This document shows positions 38,004 to 50,845 of a stretch of DNA of 64,000 bases, piece by piece. Within the stretch, counting starts at the first letter, position 1. Every line of letters starts with the position of its first letter. This stretch comes from Alphaproteobacteria bacterium. GTDB taxonomy: Bacteria; Pseudomonadota; Alphaproteobacteria; UBA9219. Position numbers and translations under genes: made by a program. The notes under the pieces are model-generated. The model had not been told where the DNA came from. It saw only the letters and a list, made by a program, of their open reading frames with translations, and did not search any database. The DNA is taken from assembly GCA_026225415.1 (NCBI GenBank), contig JAMFSS010000002.1, positions 213,915 through 277,914 on the forward strand, written 5' to 3'.

Positions 38004-39269
38004 ATGCAGGATACACCTGAAGACATACAGCCCCCGCGCCTGACACAGGCGCAGCTTGACGTTATCATCAAAAAGCATGAGAAATTCGTTTCAGGCCGCA
38101 TGGGCGGCGTGCGCGCCAATTTATCCAACCATGACCTCAGCGGGCTTTCGTTTGCAAAAAAAAACATGTCGGATGCCAATTTTACCGGCGCAACCCTGAC
38201 CGATGTGAATTTTGGCGAAACCAAACTTGACCGCGCCACTCTGTTTTGCGCCGATTTGCGTAATGCCAATTTACACGGCGCCAGTTTGATAAGCGCGGAT
38301 TTTCGCGGTGCGTCCCTGCGCGGCGCCAATCTGGTCAGCGCCAATATGACCGGCATCGATTTGCGCGAAGGGTCATTAGCCAATGCCAGCGTATCGGGTG
38401 AATTGAAAGAAGCGCATGAAAACTTGACCATCGCCGATAAAGGCGGCGCGAATTTAAGTGGTGCCAATCTAAGCAACGCGAAAATGTCGGGCGCCGTCGC
38501 CACCGCCAGCAATTTCAGCGACGCGACGATGAAAAGCGTCAAGATGCAAAAATCGGTTATGCGGGGCGCCAATTTCAAAGACGCCAATCTGGAAAACGCC
38601 GATTTCAGTGATTGCGATATGGTCGATGTCAATCTGCGCGGCGCGTTGCTTGTCGGCACAGCCATTAATCTCAGCGAAGTTTCGGCGGAAAACAAAGCGG
38701 GCATCCTGACGGAAATGTCTGCGGGGTTGACAGTCAAAGAACTACCCTACCCGATCGATGTCCTTTTAACGATGCATAAGAACTGGGTGGCCAGCAACGG
38801 CGCGCAAGATTCCCAAATGGATATCAGCGGCTATGATTTACGCGGCAGCAAAAATTTTACCCGCGCCATTCTGACAATGATGCGGGCCATTGGCGCCACG
38901 CTTTATGGTGTCGATTTTTCGTATTCCCATCTTCAAATGTTGGATTTTCATGAATCCGATTTGCGTTACGCGCTTTTCAATTTTTGCGATATGCGCAGTG
39001 CAAATTTCGTCAATGCCCGTTTAAACAATGCGAGTTTTGAGAAAGCGAAATTGCAACCCCTCGCTTTGCCACAAAACCGCCTTATGGCCACGAATTTTTC
39101 GGGCGCCATCTTGCGTTATGTCAATTTTTCGGGCGCCAATTTGCAGAAAGCCAATTTCCGAAACGCGGATTTGTCCGACGCCAATTTTACGGATGCCGAT
39201 CTGACAGGCGTCGATTTTCAGGGTGCCATTCTTGAAGGCGCGCGCCTGCCCCCCGGCTATCCAAAATAA
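38004..39269 (+). CDS. pentapeptide-repeat protein, paralogous architecture to 26617-27927
   Basis: Caps QLDVIIKKHEKFVSGRMGGVRANL and IDVLLTMHKNWVASNGAQDSQMDI, each followed by ADLxx repeats. Confidence 0.92.
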   Translation: MQDTPEDIQPPRLTQAQLDVIIKKHEKFVSGRMGGVRANLSNHDLSGLSFAKKNMSDANFTGATLTDVNFGETKLDRATLFCADLRNANLHGASLISADFRGASLRGANLVSANMTGIDLREGSLANASVSGELKEAHENLTIADKGGANLSGANLSNAKMSGAVATASNFSDATMKSVKMQKSVMRGANFKDANLENADFSDCDMVDVNLRGALLVGTAINLSEVSAENKAGILTEMSAGLTVKELPYPIDVLLTMHKNWVASNGAQDSQMDISGYDLRGSKNFTRAILTMMRAIGATLYGVDFSYSHLQMLDFHESDLRYALFNFCDMRSANFVNARLNNASFEKAKLQPLALPQNRLMATNFSGAILRYVNFSGANLQKANFRNADLSDANFTDADLTGVDFQGAILEGARLPPGYPK

Positions 39270-39292
39270 CAACACGCTTTATTGCGCGACGG

Positions 39293-39802
39293 CTATTGCG
39301 CAACAACTGGCGGCGCGGCTATCGCCGGCGCAGTCGTTACCGCAGCTTTTTTATGTTTCTTTTTGTGCTTCTTCTTGGCAACGGGTTTAACCACAGGTTG
39401 CGGCGCAGGCACGATAACCGGTTGCAGTTTTTGCTGCACAACTTCATTGGCGGCGGCGGGCGACTGGCTTATCAACACAGGCGGCTCACTGGCATAATGT
39501 GTGGCGGCCGGATGCAAACGTTCCTCATAACTCGGCAAATCGATGGGGTAATGGCTGGGCGGATCAACCATAACCAGCCGCGACGGCGGCACATCTTGCG
39601 GTTTGGAATAACATTCGGTATCGCCCATCGTGCTGTAGCACCAACTTTCATGCGGCGGAACTTGCAAATTGGGGTCGGCGGGCGGCGGTTCATTGGGCTT
39701 GGTGGTGTAAATAATGGCTGCATCCGTCCCCATAATGATGGGGCCCGTACAGGCCGACAAGGCCATTGCCGCAAGCGTTAAGGATAAAAACCGATATTTC
39801 AT
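39293..39802 (-). CDS. lipoprotein, function unknown
   Basis: MKYRFLSLTLAAMALSACTG lipobox; Lys/Pro-rich C-terminus. Confidence 0.72.
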   Translation of the reverse strand: MKYRFLSLTLAAMALSACTGPIIMGTDAAIIYTTKPNEPPPADPNLQVPPHESWCYSTMGDTECYSKPQDVPPSRLVMVDPPSHYPIDLPSYEERLHPAATHYASEPPVLISQSPAAANEVVQQKLQPVIVPAPQPVVKPVAKKKHKKKHKKAAVTTAPAIAAPPVVAQ

Positions 39803-39937
39803 AGCAAAAACCTTTCGCGATTCTCTTTTACCCCTCGTCAGGGGTAAACAGACCCAAAATCAACCATAAATAGCAATGCAAGAAAGAGGCCAAGCCATTT
39901 TGTTTATTTTTTTCAACGGTGGGGCTAGACTAGACCC

Positions 39938-40771
39938 ATGATCTTACCCTTCGCAACCAGACTATCAAACCGCAGCCTTATCCGCATAGGCGGCGCGGAC
40001 AGGCTCGGCTTTTTACAAAATATCGTCAGCAATGATGTGGCGCAGGCAAAGGTGGCAAAGGCCGTTTATGCCGCCCTGCTCACGCCCCAGGGTAAATTTC
40101 TGCATGATATGTTTATTGTGGATGGGGGCGATGCGTTTTTGGTCGATTGCGAGAGCGCCCGCGCCGAAGATTTGCTGCGCCGCCTCAACGCTTATAAATT
40201 ACGGTCAAAAGTTACTTTTGAAAATCTGGCCGATGCGTTTGATATGTGGGCGGTATGGAATGGTATCCTTCCGGGCGCGTTATCCGACCCGCGCCTGCCG
40301 GAATTGGGTTCGCGGTTATTTATCGCCAAAGGCCAAACGCCAGACGGCGTTGCCGTTTCTGATTTCGCCACCTATGACACGCTCAGGATAGGGTTAGGCG
40401 TGGCCGATGGCAGCCGCGATTTGGAGGTGGAGAAATCCACCCTCGCCGAAGGCAATTTCGATTTCCTGAACGGGGTCGATTGGAAAAAAGGCTGTTATAT
40501 CGGACAGGAACTCACCGCACGCATGCATTATCGCGGGCTGGCCAAAAAACGATTCTTTCCCGTAAGAATCGAGGGAGAATCGCCTCTTTTGGGTGCGAAT
40601 CTGGATAAAGAATCGGGTGAAATACGCTCTATTGCGGGGGATCAGGGCTTGGCCTTGCTACGCATCGAAGCGGTGCAAAAATCTTTGGATGAAAAAATGC
40701 CCCTAACTTGCGGAAATGCCAAGCTTTGGCCGCAGATTCCGGCATGGATGAAATTGACGCAAGCCCCCTAA
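39938..40771 (+). CDS. ygfZ: folate-binding protein YgfZ/GcvT-like
   Basis: FLQNIVSNDVAQAK..LLTPQGKFLHDMFIV; DWKKGCYIGQELTARMHYRG. Confidence 0.92.
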   Translation: MILPFATRLSNRSLIRIGGADRLGFLQNIVSNDVAQAKVAKAVYAALLTPQGKFLHDMFIVDGGDAFLVDCESARAEDLLRRLNAYKLRSKVTFENLADAFDMWAVWNGILPGALSDPRLPELGSRLFIAKGQTPDGVAVSDFATYDTLRIGLGVADGSRDLEVEKSTLAEGNFDFLNGVDWKKGCYIGQELTARMHYRGLAKKRFFPVRIEGESPLLGANLDKESGEIRSIAGDQGLALLRIEAVQKSLDEKMPLTCGNAKLWPQIPAWMKLTQAP

Positions 40772-40820
40772 ATCGCTAGTGTCCCCCGTTACTTAAACCC
40801 AAACTTAGAGCCTTTATTTC

Positions 40821-42632
40821 ATGCACCCCTATCGCACCCACACCTGCGGCCAGTTACGCTTGGCAGACAAAGACCAAACCGTCCGTATCTCCGGTTGGGT
40901 GCATCGTAAACGCGATCATGGAAGCCTGCTGTTCATCGATTTGCGCGACCATTACGGCATGACGCAATGCGTGATCGATACCTCTAGCCCATTGCTGGGT
41001 TCGGTCGAAAATATCAAAAACGAAAGCGTGGTGACGGTAACGGGCAAAGTCGTCCAGCGCCCCGATGAAACAGCCAACAAGAAATTGCCCACGGGCGAAA
41101 TCGAATTGGACATTTCCGAATTCACGGTACAAAGCGCGGCGGAACCCTTGCCGTTGCAGGTCAATGCCGAACATGACACCGAAACCGGCGAGGCCACGCG
41201 TCTGCAATATCGTTTCCTTGATCTGCGCCGCGACCAGATGCAACGTAACTTGCGTTTGCGCTCGGATGTTATCGCGTCTGCCCGCCGCCGCATGTGGGAT
41301 CAGGGTTTCAAAGAATATCAAACACCGATTTTAACATCATCATCACCCGAAGGCGCGCGCGATTTTCTGGTGCCATCGCGCATCCATCCGGGCAAATTCT
41401 ATGCGTTGCCGCAAGCGCCACAGCAGTTCAAACAGCTTCTCATGATCGCTGGCTATGACCGTTACTTCCAAATCGCGCCTTGTTTCCGCGATGAAGACGC
41501 CCGCGCCGACCGCAGCCCCGGCGAGTTTTATCAGCTCGATTTTGAAATGAGCTATGTGACGCAGGAAGACGTATTCGCCGCTATCGGCCCCGTGTTGCAT
41601 GGGCTATTCGAGGAATTTGCAGGATTTAATAAAGAAAAACCATGGTCGGTTTCGCCTTACCCGTTCGTGCAAATCCCGTACGATGAAGCGATGTTGAAAT
41701 ATGGCTCCGATAAGCCGGATTTGCGTAATCCGTTATTGGTCACCGATGTAACTTCGGTATTCACCCGCGCTGAGGTTGAATTCCGCGCCTTCCGCGGCAC
41801 CATCGACAAAGGCGGCGTTGTCCGCGCCATCCGCGCACCCAAAGTTTCCGAACGTCCACGCAGCTTCTTTGACAAGCTGAATGATTGGGCAAAAGAAATC
41901 GGCGCCCCCGGTTTGGGCTATATCACATTCGAAGCCGGTGCTGGCAAAGGCCCCATCTCGCGTTTCGTGGGTGAGGAAGCACAAAAAGAGCTTCGCGCCC
42001 TTACCGGCTGCGAAGATGGCGACGCCGTATTCTTTGTCTGCGATGAAAAGCTCAAAGCCGCGAAAATGGCCGGTGCCGCCCGCACCAAAATCGCGCAGGA
42101 TATGGACATCATCGAAAAAGACTGTTTTAAATTCTGCTGGATTGTCGATTTCCCGATGTTCGAATATGACGAAGAACGCAAGAAGGTCGATTTCTGCCAC
42201 AACCCGTTCAGCATGCCGCAAGGCGGTTTGGACGCGTTGAAGAACCAAGATCCGCTGACGATCAAAGCCTACCAATATGACATTGTTTGCAACGGCATCG
42301 AACTTTCATCCGGCGCTATCCGTAACCATCTGCCCGAGGTGATGTATAAGGCGTTTGAAATCGCCGGTTACAGCGCGGCAGACCTCGAAGCACGTTTCGG
42401 CGGCATGTTGTCGGCCTTGAAATTGGGTGCGCCGCCGCATGGTGGCTCGGCACCTGGCATCGACCGCATCGTTATGTTGCTGGCGGATGAACCGAATATC
42501 CGCGAAATCATCGCCTTCCCGCTCAACCAATCGGCGGAAGATTTGATGATGCAAGCACCGAATATCGTCGATGAAGCGCGTTTGCGCGAATTGCATATTC
42601 GCCTCGCCTTGCCGGTGAAGAAAGCAAGTTAA
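40821..42632 (+). CDS. aspS: aspartyl-tRNA synthetase
   Basis: [78 protein letters not shown]. Confidence 0.98.
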   Translation: MHPYRTHTCGQLRLADKDQTVRISGWVHRKRDHGSLLFIDLRDHYGMTQCVIDTSSPLLGSVENIKNESVVTVTGKVVQRPDETANKKLPTGEIELDISEFTVQSAAEPLPLQVNAEHDTETGEATRLQYRFLDLRRDQMQRNLRLRSDVIASARRRMWDQGFKEYQTPILTSSSPEGARDFLVPSRIHPGKFYALPQAPQQFKQLLMIAGYDRYFQIAPCFRDEDARADRSPGEFYQLDFEMSYVTQEDVFAAIGPVLHGLFEEFAGFNKEKPWSVSPYPFVQIPYDEAMLKYGSDKPDLRNPLLVTDVTSVFTRAEVEFRAFRGTIDKGGVVRAIRAPKVSERPRSFFDKLNDWAKEIGAPGLGYITFEAGAGKGPISRFVGEEAQKELRALTGCEDGDAVFFVCDEKLKAAKMAGAARTKIAQDMDIIEKDCFKFCWIVDFPMFEYDEERKKVDFCHNPFSMPQGGLDALKNQDPLTIKAYQYDIVCNGIELSSGAIRNHLPEVMYKAFEIAGYSAADLEARFGGMLSALKLGAPPHGGSAPGIDRIVMLLADEPNIREIIAFPLNQSAEDLMMQAPNIVDEARLRELHIRLALPVKKAS

Positions 42633-42636
42633 CCGC

Positions 42637-43225
42637 ATGGCCCCCTATTCAACCCGAATATTGGGGGTACCTTTCTCTTCTTCTTGCTGTGTTCAGCTAT
42701 GTTCCCTATTTTGCCGGTATTATTTCCGGCAAAGTAAAACCTCATGCGTTCAGCTGGACGATATGGGGCATTTTGGCCGCCATTGCCTTTATTGCGCAGC
42801 GCCAGGCGGGCGCCGGTTCAGGTTCATGGATAAATGGCCTGATAACATTTGTTTGTGCTGCGATTGCCATTATCGCCGCCATTAAAAACGAACAAAAAAT
42901 TACCAAGTCGGATTTAATCAGCTTTGTGGCGGCACTTCTGATTATTCCTGTCTGGCTGATGACCAAAAATATTTTCTGTGCGCTTATTATGGTGGCTACA
43001 ATTGATACGCTGGGCTTCTATCCAACCCTCAGAAAATCATGGCTTCATCCTTTTGAAGAAAACATGCTTACTTTCGCCTTAAATGCTTCACAATACCTAA
43101 CATCTGTTTTCGCCATGAACATAGTAAGCTGGACAACAACATTTTATCCATCTTGGATTTTTATGGTAAATGCGTCTTTTGTTATTATGGTTTTGTGGCG
43201 AAGAAAGAAATTGAGGATGGCATGA
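42637..43225 (+). CDS. polytopic membrane protein; reading frame apparently shifted at a C5 tract after the ATG (open part 42689-43225)
   Basis: ATGGCCCCC: deleting one C gives MAPIQPEYWGYLSLLLAVFSYVPYFAGII continuous with the main ORF. Confidence 0.6.
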
Positions 43226-44154
43226 CAAAACTTGCTTTAACAATCGGCGACCCCACCGGCATCGGCGCGGAAATCACCGCCAAAGCTTTAGCGCGTATCG
43301 GCGCATTTCCCGATACAACATTCGCCGTGATTGGCGCACTGGACGGCTTGATGAAAACAGCCGCTGACTTGAAGATCACCCTGCCCCAAGCCAATGTGAC
43401 ATATCACGATATCCTGGCCGATAAACCGGGTGCGGTCGCGTATCAGGCATTAGTGCATGCCGCCACAATGTTGGCGGCGGGCGAGGCCGATGCGTTGGTC
43501 ACAGGCCCCATTTCCAAGAAAAATCTGGCAGATGCAGGCCACGCCTATCCCGGCCATACGGAAATATTGGAAAATCTGGCGCAACGTTTTTTCAACGTGC
43601 CGGATGCCCGCGCCGAAATGCTGTTCATCTATAAAAAATTCCGCCTGCTACTTCTCACGCGCCATATTGCGCTCGCCGATATTCCGGCGGCGCTTGCCAA
43701 ACCCAGCGCAGTTTCCCGCCCGCTTAAGACCCTTATCCGCTTTTTCCGCGACCACGCCAAAATTGATGAACCACGCATCGCCATCCTCGCCCCCAATCCG
43801 CATGGCGGCGAAGTGGGCGGCGAAGAAGAAAAGAAATATATCATGCCGGTTATCCATGCCGTGAATGGCGTGGGCGCGTCACGGCTTGAGGGATGTTTTG
43901 CGGCGGACGCGTTTTTCCGCGACTTCGATGCCAGCACCACCCCCTATGATGCGGTTGTCGCCACCTATCACGACCAGGGGCTTATCCCTTTTAAATTACT
44001 GGCGGGGTATGAGGCCGTAAACGTCACTATCGGTCTTCCCTTTATCCGCACCTCCGTCAGCCACGGCACCGCGGAAGACATTGTTGGCAAAGGTATTGCG
44101 CGGGAGGATAGTTTGGTGGCGGCGATACAAGCAGCTACGGAATTAGTGAAGTAA
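43222..44154 (+). CDS. pdxA: 4-hydroxythreonine-4-phosphate dehydrogenase
   Basis: LALTIGDPTGIGAEITAKAL; HAYPGHTEILE; ATYHDQGLIPFKLL; RTSVSHGTAEDIVGKG. Confidence 0.97.
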   Translation: MTKLALTIGDPTGIGAEITAKALARIGAFPDTTFAVIGALDGLMKTAADLKITLPQANVTYHDILADKPGAVAYQALVHAATMLAAGEADALVTGPISKKNLADAGHAYPGHTEILENLAQRFFNVPDARAEMLFIYKKFRLLLLTRHIALADIPAALAKPSAVSRPLKTLIRFFRDHAKIDEPRIAILAPNPHGGEVGGEEEKKYIMPVIHAVNGVGASRLEGCFAADAFFRDFDASTTPYDAVVATYHDQGLIPFKLLAGYEAVNVTIGLPFIRTSVSHGTAEDIVGKGIAREDSLVAAIQAATELVK

Positions 44155-44162
44155 CTTTCAAC

Positions 44163-44214
44163 AAGAACTGCACGAATTCCCCTCCCCTTGCGGGAGGGGT
44201 TAGGGGCGGGGTCA
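44163..44214. repeat. left inverted repeat flanking DUF559 gene
   Basis: ctgcacgaattcccctccccttgcgggaggggttaggggcggggtca (44168-44214) is a perfect 47-nt reverse complement of 44618-44664; extends to 52 nt with one mismatch. Confidence 0.95.
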
Positions 44215-44604
44215 CAGGTTACCAGCTAGAATTTCATTTGCACGATTAAGAATGGCAGAAACAACATTCCCCCTATTCTGCACAACATCAGAATTCACAA
44301 ACCTCATAACTGTATAGCCCATACCTAATAAATGTTTGTCTCGCTCTTTGTCTTTTTCAAGCCGTAGATCATGCGAAACACCATCAACTTCAACCACCAA
44401 CCTAAGCTTCAAGCATACAAAATCTGCAATGTAGGGATGAAGAGGATATTGACGACGAAACTTTATGGGCAAGCCTTTTGTAGCAACACGAAGCTCATAC
44501 CACAAAATATCTTCACCATTTGTTGGTTCACGACGCATCTGTTTGGCGCGGCGATAATCTGCTGGTTTGTTTTTATGCGTGGCAAAATTTGATGGATCGA
44601 TCAT
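44212..44604 (-). CDS. DUF559 (Vsr/endonuclease-like) protein
   Basis: LWYELRVATKGLPIKFRRQYPLHPYIADFVCLKLRLVVEVDGVSHDLR..GYTVMRFVNSDVVQN. Confidence 0.92.
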   Translation of the reverse strand: MIDPSNFATHKNKPADYRRAKQMRREPTNGEDILWYELRVATKGLPIKFRRQYPLHPYIADFVCLKLRLVVEVDGVSHDLRLEKDKERDKHLLGMGYTVMRFVNSDVVQNRGNVVSAILNRANEILAGNL

Positions 44605-44617
44605 TTTTCTGACCTAT

Positions 44618-44669
44618 TGACCCCGCCCCTAACCCCTCCCGCAAGGGGAGGGGAATTCGTGCAGCTCTT
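44618..44669. repeat. right inverted repeat flanking DUF559 gene
   Basis: tgaccccgcccctaacccctcccgcaaggggaggggaattcgtgcag; internal hairpin cccctccc-gcaag-gggagggg. Confidence 0.95.
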
Positions 44670-44684
44670 ACCGCACGATACTTC

Positions 44685-45088
44685 CTAAACCGCAACCGCC
44701 AGCTTGGCTGTGACGATTTCCTGCAACGCTAATAACGCATCGCGGTCGGCCTCGGGCGTTGCAGCGATTTTGCCTTCCAAAGCCTTGGCTTCGGTTTCCA
44801 AAGCTACGCGGTTGAGTTGTTTGACGGGAATGGCTTCATCGGCCAAAACGGTGCAACGTGTCTGCGTGGTTTCGGCAAAGCCGCCCGCCACAAAAATACG
44901 TTCCGACAAAACTTCCATATCATCGGCATAAATGCCGATCACACCCGCCTTGACGGTGGTGATAAGCGGCGAATGTCCCGCCAGCACGCCATATTCGCCC
45001 TCGCCGCCCGGTACGGTGACCATGGCGACCGGCTTGCTGATCAACAGCTTCTCCGGCGAAACGAGTTCAAACAGGATACTGTCGGACA

Positions 45089-45089
<1 letters not shown>
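44685..45089 (-). CDS. atpC: F0F1 ATP synthase subunit epsilon
   Basis: LFELVSPEKLLISKPVAMVTVPGGEGEYGVLAGHSPLITTVKAGV. Confidence 0.96.
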
Positions 45090-47412
<2,323 letters not shown>

Positions 47413-47443
47413 GCCCGCTTTTTGAAGGATTCTGGCCGCTGGG

Positions 47444-47653
47444 TCAAGGGAAATTAAGAGCGGCTACAGCCTTGTTATGCTTTCTTAAAAAGCCATATTC
47501 TTCGGGCGACAGGCTTTCACCTTCAGCCCATCTGGCTAAAGCCTTCTGCTGGGCAGACTCCAGCGGACGCATGGCATCGATGTGGGCTTCAACGGCTTCT
47601 GCATATAGCTTTGCTTCGGAGCAAATTCTTTTACCGCTAACGATTTTCTTCAT
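47444..47653 (-). CDS. hypothetical small protein
   Basis: 69-aa ORF just upstream of atpG. Confidence 0.55.
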   Translation of the reverse strand: MKKIVSGKRICSEAKLYAEAVEAHIDAMRPLESAQQKALARWAEGESLSPEEYGFLRKHNKAVAALNFP

Positions 47654-47748
47654 AATAACCTCAATATATTATTCTTCTTTGCAATAATTTGACGCCCTAG
47701 TAACAAAACCTACCCGCGCAAGCAACAGGATTCCGGGGACGCCAGAGC

Positions 47749-48636
47749 TTAAGTTCTTTTGCCCAATAAAGCCGCGCCGCGTAATCCGGCCATCGAACCA
47801 AACGCCGAAGGCACCAATTGAGTAACCGGATTTTTATTCACCGCAAACCGTCCCCACCGTTTGGGCACTTCGTCATACAACCCGGGCAAACTGCTCAACC
47901 CGCCGCTGACGGTAACAATTTCGGGATCAAAACTGTGCAAAATGGCGACCATCGCTTTGGCCACCGTCGTGTAATAGGCATCCAGCGTTTCCAAAACATC
48001 TTTGTTGCCCTTGGCGGCCAACACGCCCATCTGCTTGGCGCTTACATCATTTTCGGTGCGTTGATGATGCAACCGCGCCAACGCCGACCCGCTAATCAAT
48101 TTTTCAATACACCCCGTCTGCCCACATCCGCATAGAACACGGCTGCCATCAATCGGCTCATAATGCGGCAAAGGTAAATGGCCAATTTCCGCCGCCATGC
48201 CATTGGCACCCGCCATAATCTTGCCATTCAAAATAAAACCGCCACCCACGCCTGTGCCAAGGATAAGGCCGAACATGGACGCATAGCCCCTGCCCGCGCC
48301 CTCGGTCGCTTCGGCCAAAGCCGCGCAATTGGCATCATTGGCAAAAGGAATTATATGACCGAAAATTTTTTCTAAATCGCCGGACAGATTTTTGCCGATC
48401 AATGCAGGCACATTGGCGTTTGTGGTTTCGTCGGCATAGGGCGCGCACACGCCAATGCTGGTGGCTCTGCCGCTTTTTTCTTCCAACACCGCGACCAGTT
48501 TGCGGCATGTATCAAGAAACGCGTCATAACTCGCGGGCGTCGGCAAAACCTCCTGTGCCAATTCGCGCCCGTCTTTATCATAGGCTGCGGCCGCGATTTT
48601 GGTGCCGCCAATATCAATGCCAATTTCAATTGCCAT
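47749..48636 (-). CDS. ROK family sugar kinase
   Basis: IGIDIGGTKIAAAAYDKDGRE; GLILGTGVGGGFILNGKIMAGANGMAAEIGHLPL; CGCGQTGCIE. Confidence 0.94.
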   Translation of the reverse strand: MAIEIGIDIGGTKIAAAAYDKDGRELAQEVLPTPASYDAFLDTCRKLVAVLEEKSGRATSIGVCAPYADETTNANVPALIGKNLSGDLEKIFGHIIPFANDANCAALAEATEGAGRGYASMFGLILGTGVGGGFILNGKIMAGANGMAAEIGHLPLPHYEPIDGSRVLCGCGQTGCIEKLISGSALARLHHQRTENDVSAKQMGVLAAKGNKDVLETLDAYYTTVAKAMVAILHSFDPEIVTVSGGLSSLPGLYDEVPKRWGRFAVNKNPVTQLVPSAFGSMAGLRGAALLGKRT

Positions 48637-48832
48637 GTTGCGCCTTCAGATTTTTCAACACATGCAACCGCAAAGCGCTCGACAAATTCCCCTTACGCCC
48701 TGTGTCGATAGTTGCCACCAATTGATTGAGCGAAATTTTATCCCGCCCCGCAATCGCCTTCAGCTCATCCCAAAATTCGGGCTCCAACGATATGCTGGTG
48801 CTGTGCTGTGCAATGCGGATCGAGCGTTTCAT
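48626..48832 (-). CDS. ribbon-helix-helix domain protein
   Basis: STSISLEPEFWDELKAIAGRDKISLNQLVATID. Confidence 0.8.
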   Translation of the reverse strand: MKRSIRIAQHSTSISLEPEFWDELKAIAGRDKISLNQLVATIDTGRKGNLSSALRLHVLKNLKAQHGN

Positions 48833-48837
48833 ATAAG

Positions 48838-49443
48838 TTACTTCTTATAATTTCCAAAATAGACATAAGATTTAAAGTGATTTGGCAGATCATTGCTTAT
48901 GCTAATAATGTCCAAAAGTGCATCAGAGGTAAGTTTAGCAAATTTTTGCCCCTCCTCGTCATTACTGGATCCATCACCATATGCGATCAAGGCAGCATAG
49001 CTATCGTTTAATTTATCAAATAAATCCCAAATTTCATTGCCAAACAAAGCACGAGTTTTGTGATAACCAATACCTCTAAAACTTTCATGTGCCGCCTTAA
49101 TCGCTCTCTCAATATTTTTTTGATTATTCAGCCTAACTTGTAAAGTTCCCCCAGCGGCCACACGGCTACAAAATTCTAATGTCTTGGTGTAAATCTCAAA
49201 TCTTTTATCGAGCAAATCTAATCGAAATTTTTCTTTGCTATAAATACACGCCCAGTACGTCAGCCCAAGCGCAATAACGCTTACACAGAACCCTGGAATT
49301 AGCTCGCTCTTATTAATCTGCACAAACCATGCAGTTGATATTACGAGCAACGAAAGAATGAAAAAGAAAAAAAGAAAAAAATGCACATTACGCCAGATAG
49401 AAACAAGCGCATTAGAACAGAATTTTTTAGCAGTACTTGACAT
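48838..49443 (-). CDS. hypothetical membrane protein, AT-rich
   Basis: Two adjacent hydrophobic segments then a soluble domain. Confidence 0.65.
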   Translation of the reverse strand: MSSTAKKFCSNALVSIWRNVHFFLFFFFILSLLVISTAWFVQINKSELIPGFCVSVIALGLTYWACIYSKEKFRLDLLDKRFEIYTKTLEFCSRVAAGGTLQVRLNNQKNIERAIKAAHESFRGIGYHKTRALFGNEIWDLFDKLNDSYAALIAYGDGSSNDEEGQKFAKLTSDALLDIISISNDLPNHFKSYVYFGNYKK

Positions 49444-49450
49444 TTTTACC

Positions 49451-50845
49451 TTACAACGGATGCACCATTTCTTCCGGCTTAATCAACCGGTCGAAGTCTT
49501 CAGGCGTCAACAATCCCAACGCCACCGCCGCTTCCTTTAATGTCGTACCTTCGTGATGAGCCTTCTTGGCAATCTTGGCGGCATTGTCATAACCCACATG
49601 CGGGTTTAATGCCGTAACCAACATCAAAGACTCGCCAACCAGTTTTTTAATCCGCGCCAAGTTCGGCTCAATCCCCACCACGCAATTATCGGTGAAACTG
49701 CGCGCGGCATCGCCCAACAAACGAACCGATTGCAAGACGTTGTGAATAATCACCGGCTTGAACACATTCAATTCAAAATGCCCGTTGGAACCGGCAATCG
49801 TCACCGCCATATGGTTGCCCATCACCTGTGCCGCGACCATGGTCATCGCTTCGGATTGCGTGGGGTTAACCTTGCCCGGCATGATCGACGAACCCGGTTC
49901 ATTTTCCGGCAGATTAATTTCGCCAATCCCGCAACGCGGGCCCGAACCCAGCAAACGAATATCATTGGCAATCTTCATGAAAGAAACCGCCAGCGTGTTC
50001 AACATGCCCGACGCTTCCACCAACGCATCATGCGAAGCCAGCGCTTCAAATTTATTCGCCGCAGTGATGAAAGGCTTGCCGGTCATTGTCGCAACTTGCG
50101 CAGCAAACGCTTCGGCAAACCCTTTTTTCGCATTCAATCCGGTGCCGACCGCCGTGCCGCCCTGCGCCAACGGGTACAAGCGCGGCAAGGCTTCCTTGGC
50201 GCGTTGAATACTTAAACGCAATTGTTCGGCATAGCCTGAAAATTCCTGCCCCAAAGTTAAAGGCACGGCGTCCTGCAAATGGGTGCGGCCAATTTTGACG
50301 ATATCCTTAAACGCTATGGCTTTGGCATCCATCGCGCTGTGAAAATGCTCCAATGCCGGAATCAGAAAATCGGAAATCTGCAACACGGCGGCAATATGCA
50401 TCGCAGTCGGGAATGAATCGTTCGAACTTTGCCCCATATTCACATGATCATTGGGATGAACGGGTTTTTTGCTGCCCTTCTCGCCGCCCAGAATTTCAAT
50501 GGCGCGGTTCGAAATAACTTCATTGGCATTCATATTGGTTTGCGTGCCTGACCCTGTTTGCCACACGACCAACGGAAATTCATTATCCCATTTGCCGCCC
50601 GCCACTTCATCGGCAGCCTGCGCAATCGCGGTGCCCAGTTTCGCATCCATCACGCCCAGTTTGACATTCACCTGCGCCGCCGCGCTTTTTAAAACACCCA
50701 AAGCGCGGATCAACGGCACCGGCATCGTCTGCCCGCCGATTTTAAAATTTTGCAGGCTGCGCGCCGTCTGCGCGCCCCAATAATGTTCAGCAGGAACATC
50801 GATAGGGCCAAAGGAGTCGGTTTCGGTGCGGGTGCTTTGGGTCAT
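49451..50845 (-). CDS. fumC: class II fumarate hydratase
   Basis: [48 protein letters not shown]; start at MTQSTR preferred. Confidence 0.97.
   Translation of the reverse strand: MTQSTRTETDSFGPIDVPAEHYWGAQTARSLQNFKIGGQTMPVPLIRALGVLKSAAAQVNVKLGVMDAKLGTAIAQAADEVAGGKWDNEFPLVVWQTGSGTQTNMNANEVISNRAIEILGGEKGSKKPVHPNDHVNMGQSSNDSFPTAMHIAAVLQISDFLIPALEHFHSAMDAKAIAFKDIVKIGRTHLQDAVPLTLGQEFSGYAEQLRLSIQRAKEALPRLYPLAQGGTAVGTGLNAKKGFAEAFAAQVATMTGKPFITAANKFEALASHDALVEASGMLNTLAVSFMKIANDIRLLGSGPRCGIGEINLPENEPGSSIMPGKVNPTQSEAMTMVAAQVMGNHMAVTIAGSNGHFELNVFKPVIIHNVLQSVRLLGDAARSFTDNCVVGIEPNLARIKKLVGESLMLVTALNPHVGYDNAAKIAKKAHHEGTTLKEAAVALGLLTPEDFDRLIKPEEMVHPL

Noticed and set aside
44212-44604. DUF559 gene as part of a restriction-modification system
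   Set aside because: No methyltransferase or specificity gene nearby; the single gene sits alone between repeats
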